This document shows positions 36,561 through 46,548 of a stretch of DNA of 64,000 bases, in pieces. Source of the stretch: Pectobacterium colocasium (GTDB taxonomy: Bacteria; Pseudomonadota; Gammaproteobacteria; Enterobacterales; Enterobacteriaceae); contig NZ_CP084032.1 in the NCBI RefSeq assembly GCF_020181655.1, positions 4,712,001 to 4,776,000 of the forward strand, given 5' to 3'. The stretch's first letter is position 1; each line of letters begins with the position of its first letter. Both the position numbers and the translations under genes were made by a program. Below the pieces are notes generated by a model, which worked only from the letters and a program-made list of their open reading frames with translations, searched no databases and was not told where the DNA came from.

Positions 36561-37435
36561 TGGATTCGTTTCTCGTCTCTCAACTTCCCGATTTTCTTGA
36601 ATCGCCAATTTTCAATAAGCTACGCAAGGAAATGAAAGCGGAGATTATCCCACCAATTGCTAATATAAAAATGGACGCACTTGTTCTTGATAAAATACTT
36701 TCAACAACAGGAAAAGACATTGATATATTAGAAATAGAAATTAATAGTGACAACACGATTAATTATAAAGATAAACGCGTTATTCTTCATATAAGAGATG
36801 TTGCATCTTATGGTGGGAGTATGAGTTTGCCAAAATATCACTTGGCAAACTGTAAAACATTACAAAGAATGTGGGAAAATAATAAAAGTGGAAGATACGT
36901 TGCAGCCACCCGCAGTGACGGTATTTTTACAATAAAATCACAGAATACTGAAAAAACAGAGTGGATCACTAGAGAGGAAAGTTTAGATGTATGTAAATTT
37001 TGTCTCGAAACATTAAATTGGAAAAACTACTCTAGAAAATATCAGGATAGAGAAAATATTTTTTCTACTTTTGATCTAAGAGAGTTTTTTAGCGTTTATC
37101 CAAATTCAGCAACGACGTACAATGTCGAGCATAATGACGTTACTGCTCCGATTAATGATTACTCCAAAGATTTCCAGATAATATCAAAACAATATCGAGA
37201 GTCAGTTAATTGGCAATGTGCAATTTGCAAAATAATTCTTGAACGTAAAGATTTAAATAAATTTTTACATGTCCACCACCGCGATGGACAAAAAAATAAT
37301 AATAACAAAAACAATTTACAAGCACTTTGCATTGAATGTCATTCAAATCAAGACAATCACGGCCATATGAAAAATAGTCCCCAACTAACATCATTCATTC
37401 AAATAAAAGGTGAAATGGCCTTCGCTGCAAGCTAA
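36560..37435 (+). CDS. zorE: HNH endonuclease, candidate ZorE effector
   Basis: A 291-residue protein ending in an HNH nuclease domain. Residues about 215-285 show CAIC, then HVHHRDGQKNNNNKNNLQAL with the catalytic His pair and Asn residues, and CIECHSNQ, that is paired CxxC zinc ligands around the HNH. The N-terminal 200 residues are not recognised; a second Cys pattern (CKFCLETLNW) lies near residue 145, and another Cys near 95. In type II Zorya the third gene, zorE, is an HNH nuclease acting behind the ZorAB motor, which fits this order. The gene is AT-rich like its neighbours and starts within the zorB stop. Assignment to ZorE rather than another HNH accessory protein is inference. Confidence 0.75.
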   Translation: MDSFLVSQLPDFLESPIFNKLRKEMKAEIIPPIANIKMDALVLDKILSTTGKDIDILEIEINSDNTINYKDKRVILHIRDVASYGGSMSLPKYHLANCKTLQRMWENNKSGRYVAATRSDGIFTIKSQNTEKTEWITREESLDVCKFCLETLNWKNYSRKYQDRENIFSTFDLREFFSVYPNSATTYNVEHNDVTAPINDYSKDFQIISKQYRESVNWQCAICKIILERKDLNKFLHVHHRDGQKNNNNKNNLQALCIECHSNQDNHGHMKNSPQLTSFIQIKGEMAFAAS

Positions 37436-37438
37436 ACG

Positions 37439-37475
37439 ATCTTTCCCCGAGCCCGCTTGCAACCCGGGGAAAGAT
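37439..37475. repeat. Perfect inverted repeat between the HNH gene and glyS
   Basis: ATCTTTCCCCG and its exact complement form an 11-bp stem with a 15-base loop between the convergent HNH gene and glyS. It has no T-run on either side. It could be a bidirectional terminator or a mark of the island's right border. Confidence 0.55.
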
Positions 37476-37493
37476 TACGTAACGCTATCGTCG

Positions 37494-39563
37494 TTATTGC
37501 AGCACAGAAATATCCGCAACCTGCAAGAACAGCTCACGCAGTTGGCTCAGCAGCGTCAGGCGGTTCACACGCATCTGCTCATCTTCCGCCATTACCATCA
37601 CCTGATCGAAGAATGCATCGACAGGTTCACGCAGCGAAGCCAACTCAACCAGCGCTTCTTGATAGCGACCTTCAGCAAACAGCGGCGTCAGCTTGTCGCG
37701 CAGCACAACAAGGTGCGTTGCCAGCGTAATTTCCGCCGCGTCTTTCAATACGGCAGCGTTGACGCTCTCATTCAGCGTATCGGTAGACTTCGCCAGAATG
37801 TTGGAAACGCGCTTGTTAGACGCTGCCAACGCCACGGCGGCATCCAGCGAACGGAAGTGGCTGACGGCTTTCACGCGGGCATCGAAATCTGCCGGGCGAG
37901 TTGGACGACGCGCCAATACCGCCTGAATGGTATCCACGCTGTGGCCTTCTTCCTGATACCAGGCGCGGAAACGGCCGAGCATAAACTCAATCACATCATC
38001 GACAACGTTGGCGTTAGTCAGCTTGGTACCATACAAACGCACCGCTTCTTCGGCCAGCGTCTGCAAATCCAGCGGCAGACGTTTTTCGACGATGATGCGC
38101 AGCACACCGAGGGCGGCACGACGCAGTGCAAACGGGTCTTTGTCGCCTTTCGGGTGTTGGCCAATGCCAAAAATCCCTGCCAGCGTATCCATCTTATCGG
38201 CAATCGCCAGCGCACAGGCCACTGAGGAAGACGGCAGTTCATCACCTGCAAAGCGCGGCTGGTACTGCTCGTTCAGCGCAACGGCAACATCTTCCGCTTC
38301 GCCATCATGACGCGCATAGTGCATCCCCATCACGCCCTGCGTGTCGGTGAATTCAAACACCATGTTAGTCATCAGGTCACATTTGGACAGCAAACCCGCA
38401 CGCGTCGCGTGATTCACATCAGCACCAATCTGACCAGCCACCCAGCCTGCCAGTGCCTGAATGCGGTCGGTTTTGTCGCGCAACGTACCCAACTGCTGCT
38501 GGAATAAAACGGTTTCCAGACGCGGCAGGTGATCTTCCAGACGCTTCTTACGGTCGGTATTGAAGAAGAACTCGGCATCAGCCAGACGCGGACGCACCAC
38601 TTTTTCGTTACCGGAAATAATCTGCTGTGGATCTTTGGATTCAATGTTGGCAACAAAGATGAAGTTCGGCAGCAGATTGCCGCTGTTGTCGTAAACCGGG
38701 AAATACTTCTGGTCACCTTTCATGGTGTAAACCAGCGCTTCGGACGGCACAGCGAGGAATTTTTCTTCAAATTTCGCGGTCAGTACCACTGGCCATTCCA
38801 CCAGCGAGGTGACTTCTTCCAGCAGGCTGTCGCTCAGATCGGCATTACCACCAATCTTGCGAGCGGCTTCTTCGGCATCGGCTTTGATTTTCGCTTTACG
38901 CGCATCGTAGTCGGCGACGACTTTACCGCGCTCCAGCAGAATCTGTGGATACTGCTCGGCAGTATCGATCGTAAATTCCGCTTCACCCATAAAACGGTGG
39001 CCGCGAAGGGTACGGGCTGAGTCGATACCCAATACCTGGCCGGGGATCAGTTCTTCACCCAGCAGCATGGTTACGGTGTGTACCGGACGCACAAACTGTG
39101 TTTCTTTGTCGCTCCAGTGCATCAGCTTTGGAATCGGCAACTTCGACAATGCCGTGCTTACCATGCCAGCCAGCAGCGCCTGCGCCTGTTCGCCTTTCGC
39201 ATGGGCGCGATACAGCAGCCACTCACCTTTGTCGGTCGTCAAACGCTCAGCCTGCTCAACGGTGATGCCACAGCCACGCGCCCAGCCTTCTGCCGCTTTG
39301 GTTGGTTTACCTTCAGCATCAAACGCCTGGGCAATCGCCGGGCCGCGTTTTTCTACTTCACGATCGGGCTGGGAAGCGCTTAAGCGTGCCACTTTCAGCG
39401 CCAGACGACGCGGCGCAGCAAACCAGCTCACCTCACCATGCGCCAGATTGGCGGCATCCAGCTCCGCCGTGAAATTAGCGGCAAAGGATTCTGCCAGATT
39501 ACGGAGAGCCTTCGGCGGCAGCTCTTCCGTGCCAATTTCCACCAGAAAAGTCTTGTCAGTCAT
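37494..39563 (-). CDS. glyS: Glycyl-tRNA synthetase beta subunit
   Basis: Beta subunit of the tetrameric alpha2-beta2 glycyl-tRNA synthetase, which charges tRNA-Gly. The 689-residue length equals E. coli GlyS. It begins [17 protein letters not shown], the typical start of the family, and shows the HD-domain and C-terminal anticodon-binding regions ([16 protein letters not shown] near 400; [15 protein letters not shown] near 500). It lies 9 bases after glyQ and is co-transcribed with it. Confidence 0.97.
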   Translation of the reverse strand: MTDKTFLVEIGTEELPPKALRNLAESFAANFTAELDAANLAHGEVSWFAAPRRLALKVARLSASQPDREVEKRGPAIAQAFDAEGKPTKAAEGWARGCGITVEQAERLTTDKGEWLLYRAHAKGEQAQALLAGMVSTALSKLPIPKLMHWSDKETQFVRPVHTVTMLLGEELIPGQVLGIDSARTLRGHRFMGEAEFTIDTAEQYPQILLERGKVVADYDARKAKIKADAEEAARKIGGNADLSDSLLEEVTSLVEWPVVLTAKFEEKFLAVPSEALVYTMKGDQKYFPVYDNSGNLLPNFIFVANIESKDPQQIISGNEKVVRPRLADAEFFFNTDRKKRLEDHLPRLETVLFQQQLGTLRDKTDRIQALAGWVAGQIGADVNHATRAGLLSKCDLMTNMVFEFTDTQGVMGMHYARHDGEAEDVAVALNEQYQPRFAGDELPSSSVACALAIADKMDTLAGIFGIGQHPKGDKDPFALRRAALGVLRIIVEKRLPLDLQTLAEEAVRLYGTKLTNANVVDDVIEFMLGRFRAWYQEEGHSVDTIQAVLARRPTRPADFDARVKAVSHFRSLDAAVALAASNKRVSNILAKSTDTLNESVNAAVLKDAAEITLATHLVVLRDKLTPLFAEGRYQEALVELASLREPVDAFFDQVMVMAEDEQMRVNRLTLLSQLRELFLQVADISVLQ

Positions 39564-39572
39564 GGCTGCCTC

Positions 39573-40487
39573 TTAGCTCTCTTTCTTATTGCACATCGGG
39601 AAACCCAGCGCCTCACGAGAGGCATAGTAGGCTTCCGCAACCGCTTTGGTCAGGGTACGAATACGCAGAATGTAGCGCTGGCGCTCGGTAACCGAGATCG
39701 CTTTACGCGCGTCCAGCAGGTTAAAACTGTGCGCCGCTTTCAGAATGCGTTCGTAAGCCGGTAAAGGCAGCGGTTTTTCCAGCGCCAGCAGGTGCTGCGC
39801 TTCTTTTTCGTATTGCTCGAAACAGCTGAACAGGAAATCAACATCAGCGTGTTCAAAATTGTAGGTCGACTGCTCGACTTCGTTTTGATGGAACACGTCA
39901 CCGTAGGTCGTTTTACCTAACGGGCCATCGCTCCAGACCAGATCGTAAACGCTATCAACGCCCTGAATGTACATCGCCAGACGTTCCAGACCGTAGGTGA
40001 TCTCACCCGTCACTGGCTTACATTCCAAACCGCCAACCTGCTGGAAGTAGGTAAACTGCGTAACTTCCATACCGTTCAGCCAGACTTCCCAGCCCAGACC
40101 CCAGGCACCCAGCGTCGGGTTTTCCCAGTTGTCTTCCACGAAGCGGATATCGTGAATGGTCGGATCCATACCCAGCTCTTTCAGAGAACCCAGATACAGC
40201 TCCTGAATGTTGTCCGGTGATGGCTTAATGACGACCTGAAACTGGTAATAGTGCTGTAAGCGGTTCGGGTTTTCGCCATAGCGTCCATCGGTCGGACGGC
40301 GAGAAGGCTGCACATAAGCAGCGGCCATGGGCTCCGGCCCCAGTGCCCGCAGGCAAGTCATAGGATGTGAAGTGCCTGCGCCGACTTCCATGTCCAATGG
40401 TTGAACAATGGTGCAGCCCTGACGCGCCCAATAATCCTGTAATGTCAGGATCAGGCCCTGGAAGGTCTTGGTATCAAACTTTTGCAT
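39573..40487 (-). CDS. glyQ: Glycyl-tRNA synthetase alpha subunit
   Basis: Class II catalytic subunit, 304 residues (E. coli 303). Motifs include [20 protein letters not shown] near residue 20 and [19 protein letters not shown] near 175, which carries the motif-3 Arg. The start is the internal ATG at 40487 (MQKFDTKTF), the conserved family start; the open frame runs on for 39 codons upstream without a ribosome site. It is first of the glyQ-glyS pair. Confidence 0.97.
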   Translation of the reverse strand: MQKFDTKTFQGLILTLQDYWARQGCTIVQPLDMEVGAGTSHPMTCLRALGPEPMAAAYVQPSRRPTDGRYGENPNRLQHYYQFQVVIKPSPDNIQELYLGSLKELGMDPTIHDIRFVEDNWENPTLGAWGLGWEVWLNGMEVTQFTYFQQVGGLECKPVTGEITYGLERLAMYIQGVDSVYDLVWSDGPLGKTTYGDVFHQNEVEQSTYNFEHADVDFLFSCFEQYEKEAQHLLALEKPLPLPAYERILKAAHSFNLLDARKAISVTERQRYILRIRTLTKAVAEAYYASREALGFPMCNKKES

Positions 40488-40613
40488 GTTGGATTCGCGC
40501 ACGATACAAGTGGATTTATAAGGAATGCGCCAGTATACCCTCTGACCGCAAGATATACAGCCAGAATGCGGTAACAAGTGCAAATCCCCGTCATCATCTT
40601 TCAAATTTCAGGA

Positions 40614-41420
40614 TCAGCCTGAAAAAACGGTCTGCAACATCTTCAGGCTCAGCAGCAACAGCAGCGCCGCAAAGGCTTTTTTCAGCGTCGCGACAGGCAA
40701 ACGGTGCGCCAGGCGCGCCCCGATAGGTGCGGTGAAAAAGCTGACAGTGGAAATCAGGAGAACGGCAGGCAGGGAAACATAACCAACGCTGTAGTCGGGC
40801 AGTCCCGTCGCTGACCAACCATTGATCATGTAGCCCAGCGCACCAGACAGAGCGATCGGTAGCCCAACCGCCGCGGATGTACCAATCGCCTGCTGAATAC
40901 GGACGTTGCACCACGTCAGGAACGGCACCGTGAGCGACCCGCCGCCGATCGCCACCAGCGCCGAAATGCTGCCAATCACCAACCCCGCCAGCGAAACGCC
41001 AGCTGTTCCGGGCAACTGGCGCTGCGGTTTTGGCTTGATATTCAGCACCATTTGCAGCGAAACGTAGGCCATAAAACAGGAGAAAAAGATCGCCAGCGCC
41101 CGCGTCGGCAACAGCGTCGCCAGCCAGGTGGCCGCGAATGTCCCAATCAGGATAGCGGGCGTAATCCGCATCACCACAGGCCACAGCACCGCCTGATGTT
41201 GATGATGCGTACGCAGGCTAGAAATCGCGGTGACGACGATGGCCGCCATTGACGTTCCCAACGCCAGATGCACCAGATGTGTATTATCCACACCCTGTGC
41301 GGCAAACAGCGCCGTCAGCACCGGCACCATGATTCCACCGCCGCCAATCCCCAATAAACCCGCCATAAAACCTACCACTGCGCCTAATGCCAGATAGGCT
41401 GCAATCCACTCCACTGCCAT
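40614..41420 (-). CDS. TauE/SafE-type (TSUP) membrane permease
   Basis: A 268-residue integral-membrane protein with about eight hydrophobic segments in two homologous halves. Each half begins with a family-type motif: AGLLGIGGGGIMVPVL near residue 20 and ISALVAIGGGSLTVPFL near 154, the repeated G-G-G-x-x-x-V-P pattern of TSUP proteins. Family members export or import sulfite, sulfonates or other small anions. The substrate is unknown and no sulfur-metabolism gene is adjacent. It lies divergent from tag and upstream of glyQ on the same strand, 127 bases from the glyQ start. Confidence 0.88.
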   Translation of the reverse strand: MAVEWIAAYLALGAVVGFMAGLLGIGGGGIMVPVLTALFAAQGVDNTHLVHLALGTSMAAIVVTAISSLRTHHQHQAVLWPVVMRITPAILIGTFAATWLATLLPTRALAIFFSCFMAYVSLQMVLNIKPKPQRQLPGTAGVSLAGLVIGSISALVAIGGGSLTVPFLTWCNVRIQQAIGTSAAVGLPIALSGALGYMINGWSATGLPDYSVGYVSLPAVLLISTVSFFTAPIGARLAHRLPVATLKKAFAALLLLLSLKMLQTVFSG

Positions 41421-41460
41421 TCCCTGTACCCCTGTCTCTGTCTATGCTTTTTTATGATCG

Positions 41461-41536
41461 ATTAAACAGCGTTGAACTAATAAACAGCCCTGAGCGAATA
41501 AATAGCCCTGAGCTCATGAAATGAATAATCCTGAGC
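41461..41536. repeat. Imperfect tandem repeats (about 18 bp) upstream of tag
   Basis: Four related units: ATTAAACAGCGTTGAAC, AATAAACAGCCCTGAGC, AATAAATAGCCCTGAGC and a shorter AATAATCCTGAGC, at steps of about 18, 18 and 23 bases. They lie in the 300-base gap between the divergent TSUP permease and tag genes; the rest of that gap shows nothing else clear. Confidence 0.55.
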
Positions 41537-41720
41537 TGTTGGCAAAACATTATTCACGATTCCACGACGACTTTCCGCTCCATCCGTAAACGACCTTTCA
41601 TATCTGCGAGCACGCCCGCAAAACACTGGTTGCTTATACAGCATTATAAATGCCATCATCGCACCACATTGCGATAGACCGCCTTACAATCAACGGCATC
41701 ACCATCATCGGGAGAAAGGC

Positions 41721-42302
41721 ATGCAACGCTGCGGCTGGGTTACACAAGACACCTTATATCAGGATTACCACGATAACGAGTGGGGAAAGCCCTGCACCGA
41801 CAGCCAGAAGCTGTTTGAGTTACTGTGCCTGGAGGGCCAGCAGGCAGGCCTTTCCTGGATCACGGTTCTGAAAAAACGCGAACACTATCGCCGCTGTTTC
41901 CACCAGTTTAACCCTGAGCGAGTGGCGCAGATGACGCAAGAGGACGTAGATCGGCTGGTGCAGGAAAGCGGCATTATCCGCCACCGTGGAAAAATCGAGG
42001 CGATTATCACCAATGCAAAAGCGTGGGTGGCAATGGAAAGTCAGGGGGAAAGCTTTTCGCACTTCATTTGGTCTTTTGTCGAGCACCAGCCGCGTCTCAA
42101 TCACCCCGCGTCACTCGCAGAAGTCCCTGCCAAAACGGACGTTTCGGATGCCATGTCAAAAGCCCTGAAGAAGCGCGGCTTCAAATTTATCGGCTCAACC
42201 ATCTGCTATGCCTTCATGCAGGCGGGTGGATTGGTCAACGACCATGTCACCGACTGTTTTTGTCATCAGGGCTGTTTTTGTGATCAGGAAAGTACGGCAT
42301 GA
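41721..42302 (+). CDS. tag: DNA-3-methyladenine glycosylase I
   Basis: Removes 3-methyladenine from alkylated DNA to start base excision repair. The 193-residue product (E. coli 187) has the zinc snap of the family: Cys-4 in QRCGWV, His-17 in DYHDNEWG, and the C-terminal His and Cys in NDHVTDC. The substrate-binding Glu in LLCLEGQQAGLSW near residue 38 is present. Its normal neighbour, ghrB, follows, but with a chemoreceptor fragment between them. GGGAGAAAGGC stands before the ATG. Confidence 0.95.
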   Translation: MQRCGWVTQDTLYQDYHDNEWGKPCTDSQKLFELLCLEGQQAGLSWITVLKKREHYRRCFHQFNPERVAQMTQEDVDRLVQESGIIRHRGKIEAIITNAKAWVAMESQGESFSHFIWSFVEHQPRLNHPASLAEVPAKTDVSDAMSKALKKRGFKFIGSTICYAFMQAGGLVNDHVTDCFCHQGCFCDQESTA

Positions 42303-42485
42303 TCCGCTCTGCCAGCTTCAGGTTGGTGATGATGGGTCGGGTGATTTGTCGAATGACAGACCATGAAATGACCAAGCCAAACACGACGGCGATCGCCGCT
42401 GACCGAGGATGCCAACGCATCGTAGGATGCCTTATATTCGGAATAGAGCTGTTTCTGCGCGTTAAACGCAGCCTCGCTATTCTCT
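42295..42485 (-). pseudogene. Chemoreceptor (MCP) gene fragment
   Basis: Minus-strand translation shows two pieces of a methyl-accepting chemotaxis protein. One is the end of a periplasmic helix (NSEAAFNAQKQLYSEYKASY then DALASSVSGD). After a one-base frame change comes a second membrane segment and HAMP start (IAVVFGLVISWSVIRQ then ITRPI, NLKLAERI). The HAMP and signalling parts are missing at the tag end and the N-terminus at the ghrB end. This is a decayed remnant in the 369-base gap between tag and ghrB; the remaining bases hold the ghrB promoter region. Confidence 0.7.
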
Positions 42486-42671
42486 CTTTGTAAGGTCGAG
42501 GTGCTATTCCCCCCGTTTCAGGAACTGCAGTGAAAAGGCTTCCTTCTACATAGATAATGCATTTTCATCCGCACAGACGGAAAGGCGGTATCGCTTGCAG
42601 TCTCCCGCCAGCTACGCGATTATTCGATGAGCTATTTCTACGTTAACTTCCTTAATCTGCTGGAGTTTGTG

Positions 42672-43634
42672 ATGAAACCTAGCGTTATCCTGTACAAAAA
42701 AGTTGCTGACGATCTACGCGCTCGTTTAGACCAACACTTCACCGTCACTGAACTTGACGCCTTTCCCTCCCTCGACCACCCGGCTCTGGCAAAAGCCGAA
42801 GGCATCATTGGTTCCGGTGGTAAAGTCGATAAAGACTTCCTGCAACACGCACCGCATTTACGTGCAGCCTCCACCATTTCTGTCGGTTACGACACCTTTA
42901 ACGTCGACGCACTGAATGAAAAAGGGGTGATTCTCATGCACACCCCAACCGTGCTGACGGAAACCGTGGCGGATACGGTTCTGGCACTGATGCTCGCCAG
43001 CGCGCGTCGGGTCGTGGAAGTCGCCGAACGCGTTAAAGCAGGCGAATGGAAAGGTGGCGTTGACAGCGACTGGTTTGGTACAGACGTTCACCATAAAACC
43101 ATCGGCATTCTGGGGATGGGCCGCATCGGGCTAGCCGTCGCACAACGCGCTCACTTTGGTTTCAGCATGCCGGTGCTGTACAACGCACGCCGCCATCATG
43201 CCGAAGCGGAACAGCGCTTTAATGCCCGTCACTGCGATCTCGATACGCTCCTGGCCGAGTCTGATTTCCTCTGTATCACGCTGCCGCTCACGGCGGAAAC
43301 GCATCATCTGATTGGGCGCGAGCAGTTGGCAAAAATGAAACCCAGCGCCATTTTGATTAATATCGGTCGTGGTGCCGTCGTAGATGAAGACGCGCTGACG
43401 GAAGCCCTGGTGAAAGGAACCATTCAAGGCGCGGGTCTGGATGTGTTCGTCAAAGAGCCGCTCCCCGTCGATTCTCCGCTGCTGGATTTACCTAACGTTG
43501 TGGCGCTACCGCATATCGGTTCTGCCACGCACGAAACACGTTATGGCATGGCTGCCTGCGCCGTTGACAATCTGATTGCCGCCCTGAGCGGTCAGGTAAA
43601 AGAAAACTGCGTGAACCCACAGGTCTTGAAATAG
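42672..43634 (+). CDS. ghrB: Glyoxylate/hydroxypyruvate reductase B
   Basis: NADPH-dependent reduction of glyoxylate, hydroxypyruvate and 2-ketogluconate. The 320-residue product is a D-isomer-specific 2-hydroxyacid dehydrogenase: [16 protein letters not shown]ossmann motif near residue 148, [14 protein letters not shown] near 230, the catalytic Glu near 262 and His in [12 protein letters not shown] near 281. I start at ATG 42672 (MKPSVILY), six bases after GGAG; the open frame extends 15 codons further. 2-Ketogluconate use is plausible for a plant-associated organism. Confidence 0.94.
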   Translation: MKPSVILYKKVADDLRARLDQHFTVTELDAFPSLDHPALAKAEGIIGSGGKVDKDFLQHAPHLRAASTISVGYDTFNVDALNEKGVILMHTPTVLTETVADTVLALMLASARRVVEVAERVKAGEWKGGVDSDWFGTDVHHKTIGILGMGRIGLAVAQRAHFGFSMPVLYNARRHHAEAEQRFNARHCDLDTLLAESDFLCITLPLTAETHHLIGREQLAKMKPSAILINIGRGAVVDEDALTEALVKGTIQGAGLDVFVKEPLPVDSPLLDLPNVVALPHIGSATHETRYGMAACAVDNLIAALSGQVKENCVNPQVLK

Positions 43635-43649
43635 CTTTCAGGTAACCTT

Positions 43650-43677
43650 AGCGCTGCGACGACACGCTCGCAGCGCT
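43650..43677 (+). terminator. Hairpin after ghrB
   Basis: Perfect 10-bp stem AGCGCTGCGA/TCGCAGCGCT with 8-base loop, 15 bases past the ghrB stop; no T-run. The rest of the 43635-43938 gap shows no gene and presumably carries the promoter of the following operon. Confidence 0.5.
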
Positions 43678-43938
43678 ACCGACGCACACTCAATAAGTTC
43701 ACCATCACACGCGAAACGCGGCGATTTCCCGCAAAAAACCTCTCTTTTGCCTACCTAAAAACTGGATAACCAATGCCGGTTTTGTTCTTTGCTGTTTCCT
43801 ACCGCCTATGGAAGTATCGGCTGTAACGAACGGTTAACGCCCCCGCCGTATTTCCCCATTTCGGGGCGTAATCGATCTGCATATTCACCTGATAAAACAG
43901 AACGTTAATAAAAACCATTACCTGTAGGAACAACCATC

Positions 43939-45576
43939 GTGGCGACTTTTTTGCATCCTCATCAGAAACTCACTCTTTTTGCCTCGTTGCTCCTTCTGGG
44001 CGGTGCGCTAAGCGCACAGGCAGCGAACGACACACCAAAAATCGGCGGCACGCTGATTTATCTGGAGCAGCAGGCGCACACCAATCTCTATACGCCCGCG
44101 GGCGGGTTTTACCCAAACGGCGGCATTCTCAATCAGGTAACCGATAAACTGACGTACCAAAACCCTGAAACGCTGGAAATCGAACCGTGGGTTGCAGAAT
44201 CCTGGAGCGTCAACGCAGATAACACCGAATACACATTCAAGATTCGTCCCGGTATTACCTTCTCTGACGGCACGCCGCTGGATGCCAACGCGGTGGCGAA
44301 AAATTTCGATACCTACGGATTAGGAAATACGGCGCTCAACCAGCCAATTTCAGAGGTCATCAATAACTATCTGCGCAGTGAAGTTATCGATCCGCTCACC
44401 GTGAAGTTTTACTTTAAGAAGCCGTCTCCAGGCTTCCTGCAAGGCACCTCGGCCATCGGTTCCGGGCTGGTTTCGCTCAGTACGCTTGAGCGCAATTTCA
44501 ATCAGTTAGGCAATGCCAAAAACATTATCGGCTCTGGTCCATTCGTGGTAAGCAGCGAGAAGCTGGGGCGCGAACTGAAGCTGACCGCCCGTAAGGATTA
44601 CAACTGGGCACCGGTTAAATCAAAGCATCAGGGACGTGCCTATCTGGACGGCATTACCTATCTGGTCACCCCGGAAGACAGCGTGCGTATTGGCGCGTTG
44701 GTATCTGGTCAGGCGGATTTCATTCGTCAGATCCAGGCCTACGATGAAAAACGGGTGCAAAGTCAGGGCTTCAACCTTTATGCCCCGCCGACGCGCGGCG
44801 TCAATAACAGCGTGGTTTTCCGCCCGGATAACCCACTGGTCGCCGATATCCGCGTGCGTAAAGCACTGCTGCACGCCACCAACACCAAAGAGATCATTGC
44901 TACGCTGTTCTCTGACAACTACCCACAGGCCACCTCGCCACTGGCTAAAACCGCCGCCGGCTATGTCGATCTCTCCAGCAAGCTCACGTTCGATCCCGCA
45001 CAGGCCAACAAACTGTTAGATGAAGCGGGGTGGAAAACCGGTTCGCAAGGATTGCGGCAAAAAAACGGCAAAACGCTGGAACTGACGGCTTATGAATCTC
45101 TGCCGCAGCCGCAGAACAAAGAAACCCTGCAACTGGTTTCTCAACAATGGGCAAAAGTCGGCGTGAAGCTGAACGTGCTGGCGGGTGATGCAGGCAGCAA
45201 AACCGTCGATAGCCTCGATCCGCTGAAAACTGGCGTGGCTCCGGCGATGGTAGGCCGTGCCGACCCGGATGTGCTGAAAAGTCAGTATTACCCGACAGTG
45301 CGTAACGTTCTGCTGCAAAAAGGCGGTTCCAGCGACAAGGTGAATACCTTTGTGGATGCACATCTGAATACGCTGCTGGATAGCATCGCCGCAGAAACCG
45401 ACCGTAGCAAGCGACTGGCGCTGGTGGGAGAGGTGCAGAACTACCTGATCGATCAGGCCTACGTCATTCCCATTTTTGAAGAACCACAGGTGTTTGCTGG
45501 CGCGCCCACCACCAAAGGTATCGCGTTTGAAGCCGTAGGTCGCCCCAGCTTTTACAACACCTGGCTGGATAAGTAA
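43939..45576 (+). CDS. ABC transporter substrate-binding protein (peptide/nickel type)
   Basis: Periplasmic solute-binding protein of 545 residues, family 5 (DppA/OppA-like). A Sec signal peptide (about 1-29) ends SAQAAN. The family layout is clear: IEPWVAESWSVN near residue 78, FSDGTPLDANAVAKNFDTY near 107, and DGITYLVTPEDSVRIGALVSG near 240. The start is a GTG with TAGGAA 8 bases upstream. It opens a six-gene operon with two permeases, a double ATPase, a flavin monooxygenase and a CMD/AhpD fusion. That set matches what I recall as the KPN_01854-type locus of Klebsiella and Agrobacterium. The solute is unknown; the oxidative enzymes suggest it is catabolised. Confidence 0.88.
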   Translation: MATFLHPHQKLTLFASLLLLGGALSAQAANDTPKIGGTLIYLEQQAHTNLYTPAGGFYPNGGILNQVTDKLTYQNPETLEIEPWVAESWSVNADNTEYTFKIRPGITFSDGTPLDANAVAKNFDTYGLGNTALNQPISEVINNYLRSEVIDPLTVKFYFKKPSPGFLQGTSAIGSGLVSLSTLERNFNQLGNAKNIIGSGPFVVSSEKLGRELKLTARKDYNWAPVKSKHQGRAYLDGITYLVTPEDSVRIGALVSGQADFIRQIQAYDEKRVQSQGFNLYAPPTRGVNNSVVFRPDNPLVADIRVRKALLHATNTKEIIATLFSDNYPQATSPLAKTAAGYVDLSSKLTFDPAQANKLLDEAGWKTGSQGLRQKNGKTLELTAYESLPQPQNKETLQLVSQQWAKVGVKLNVLAGDAGSKTVDSLDPLKTGVAPAMVGRADPDVLKSQYYPTVRNVLLQKGGSSDKVNTFVDAHLNTLLDSIAAETDRSKRLALVGEVQNYLIDQAYVIPIFEEPQVFAGAPTTKGIAFEAVGRPSFYNTWLDK

Positions 45577-45603
45577 CACAGAAGAAAGAGGGAGGAGATC
45601 ATC

Positions 45604-46548
45604 ATGAACCGATACCTGGCACTGCGCATCGGTCAGGCACTGCTCGTCCTGTGGGCGGCATTCACCCTGTCTTTTATCCTGCTTCAGGCGATGCCGGGTG
45701 ATGCCGTACTGATCAAGTTTCAAAACCCAGAGCTCGGCCTGAGCGCCGAGCAGATCGCGCAGCTACGTTTATCCTACGGTGCAGATACACCGGTACTCAC
45801 GCAATATTTTCATGCGCTAGCCCAGATACTGCGTGGTGATCTTGGTCTCTCTCTTCAGGCTGGCGTGCCGGTCACTGAGCTGATTGCAGCCAATCTACCG
45901 CCTACATTGCTGCTCGCGGTGCTGGGTTTCATCGCCGCTGGCCTGCTGGCGTTTGCTCTCGCGTTCTTATCGACGTTAACGCCGTTCCAATGGCTGCGAA
46001 CCGCATTGCAATCGCTGCCGTCGCTGTTTATTTCCGTGCCGACCTTCTGGCTCGGCATCGTACTGATTCAGATTTTCTCTTTCCGCTTGGGGCTGATTCC
46101 AGTGATTAACCCCGGCGAATGGGAAGGGCTGATTTTGCCGGTTCTCACGCTGGCGCTGCCGATCTCCGCCCCGCTGGCTCAGGTGCTGATGCGCAGCATC
46201 GATCAGGTGCAAACCCAGCCGTTTGTTGCCGTCGCCCGCGCCAAAGGCGCCAGCCGCAGCGGCGTACTCTGGCGACACATCGCCCGCAACGCCATGCTGC
46301 CCACGCTGACCATCGCCGGCCTGCTGTTGGGCGAGCTAATTGCGGGGGCGCTGATTACCGAAACCGTATTTGGCCGTAACGGGCTCGGCCAGTTGACGCA
46401 GGAAGCCGTGAACTATCAGGACAGCAGCGTATTGCAGGCCATCGTGCTGATTTCCGCCGCCGCCTTTGTCGTCGTCAATTTGGTCGTCGACCTGCTCTAT
46501 CCCCTTCTCGATCCGCGCCTGAAAAACACGCCAGGAGCCACGCTATGA
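45604..46548 (+). CDS. ABC transporter permease (DppB-like)
   Basis: Inner-membrane permease of 314 residues with about six hydrophobic segments. It has the N-terminal peptide-permease pattern (QALLVLWAAFTLSFIL, then MPGDAV) and the EAA loop VARAKGASRSGVLWRHIARN near residue 208. It pairs with the next permease to form the import channel. AGGAGGAG lies before the ATG, 27 bases after the binding-protein gene. The stop overlaps the next start by 4 bases. Confidence 0.9.
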   Translation: MNRYLALRIGQALLVLWAAFTLSFILLQAMPGDAVLIKFQNPELGLSAEQIAQLRLSYGADTPVLTQYFHALAQILRGDLGLSLQAGVPVTELIAANLPPTLLLAVLGFIAAGLLAFALAFLSTLTPFQWLRTALQSLPSLFISVPTFWLGIVLIQIFSFRLGLIPVINPGEWEGLILPVLTLALPISAPLAQVLMRSIDQVQTQPFVAVARAKGASRSGVLWRHIARNAMLPTLTIAGLLLGELIAGALITETVFGRNGLGQLTQEAVNYQDSSVLQAIVLISAAAFVVVNLVVDLLYPLLDPRLKNTPGATL

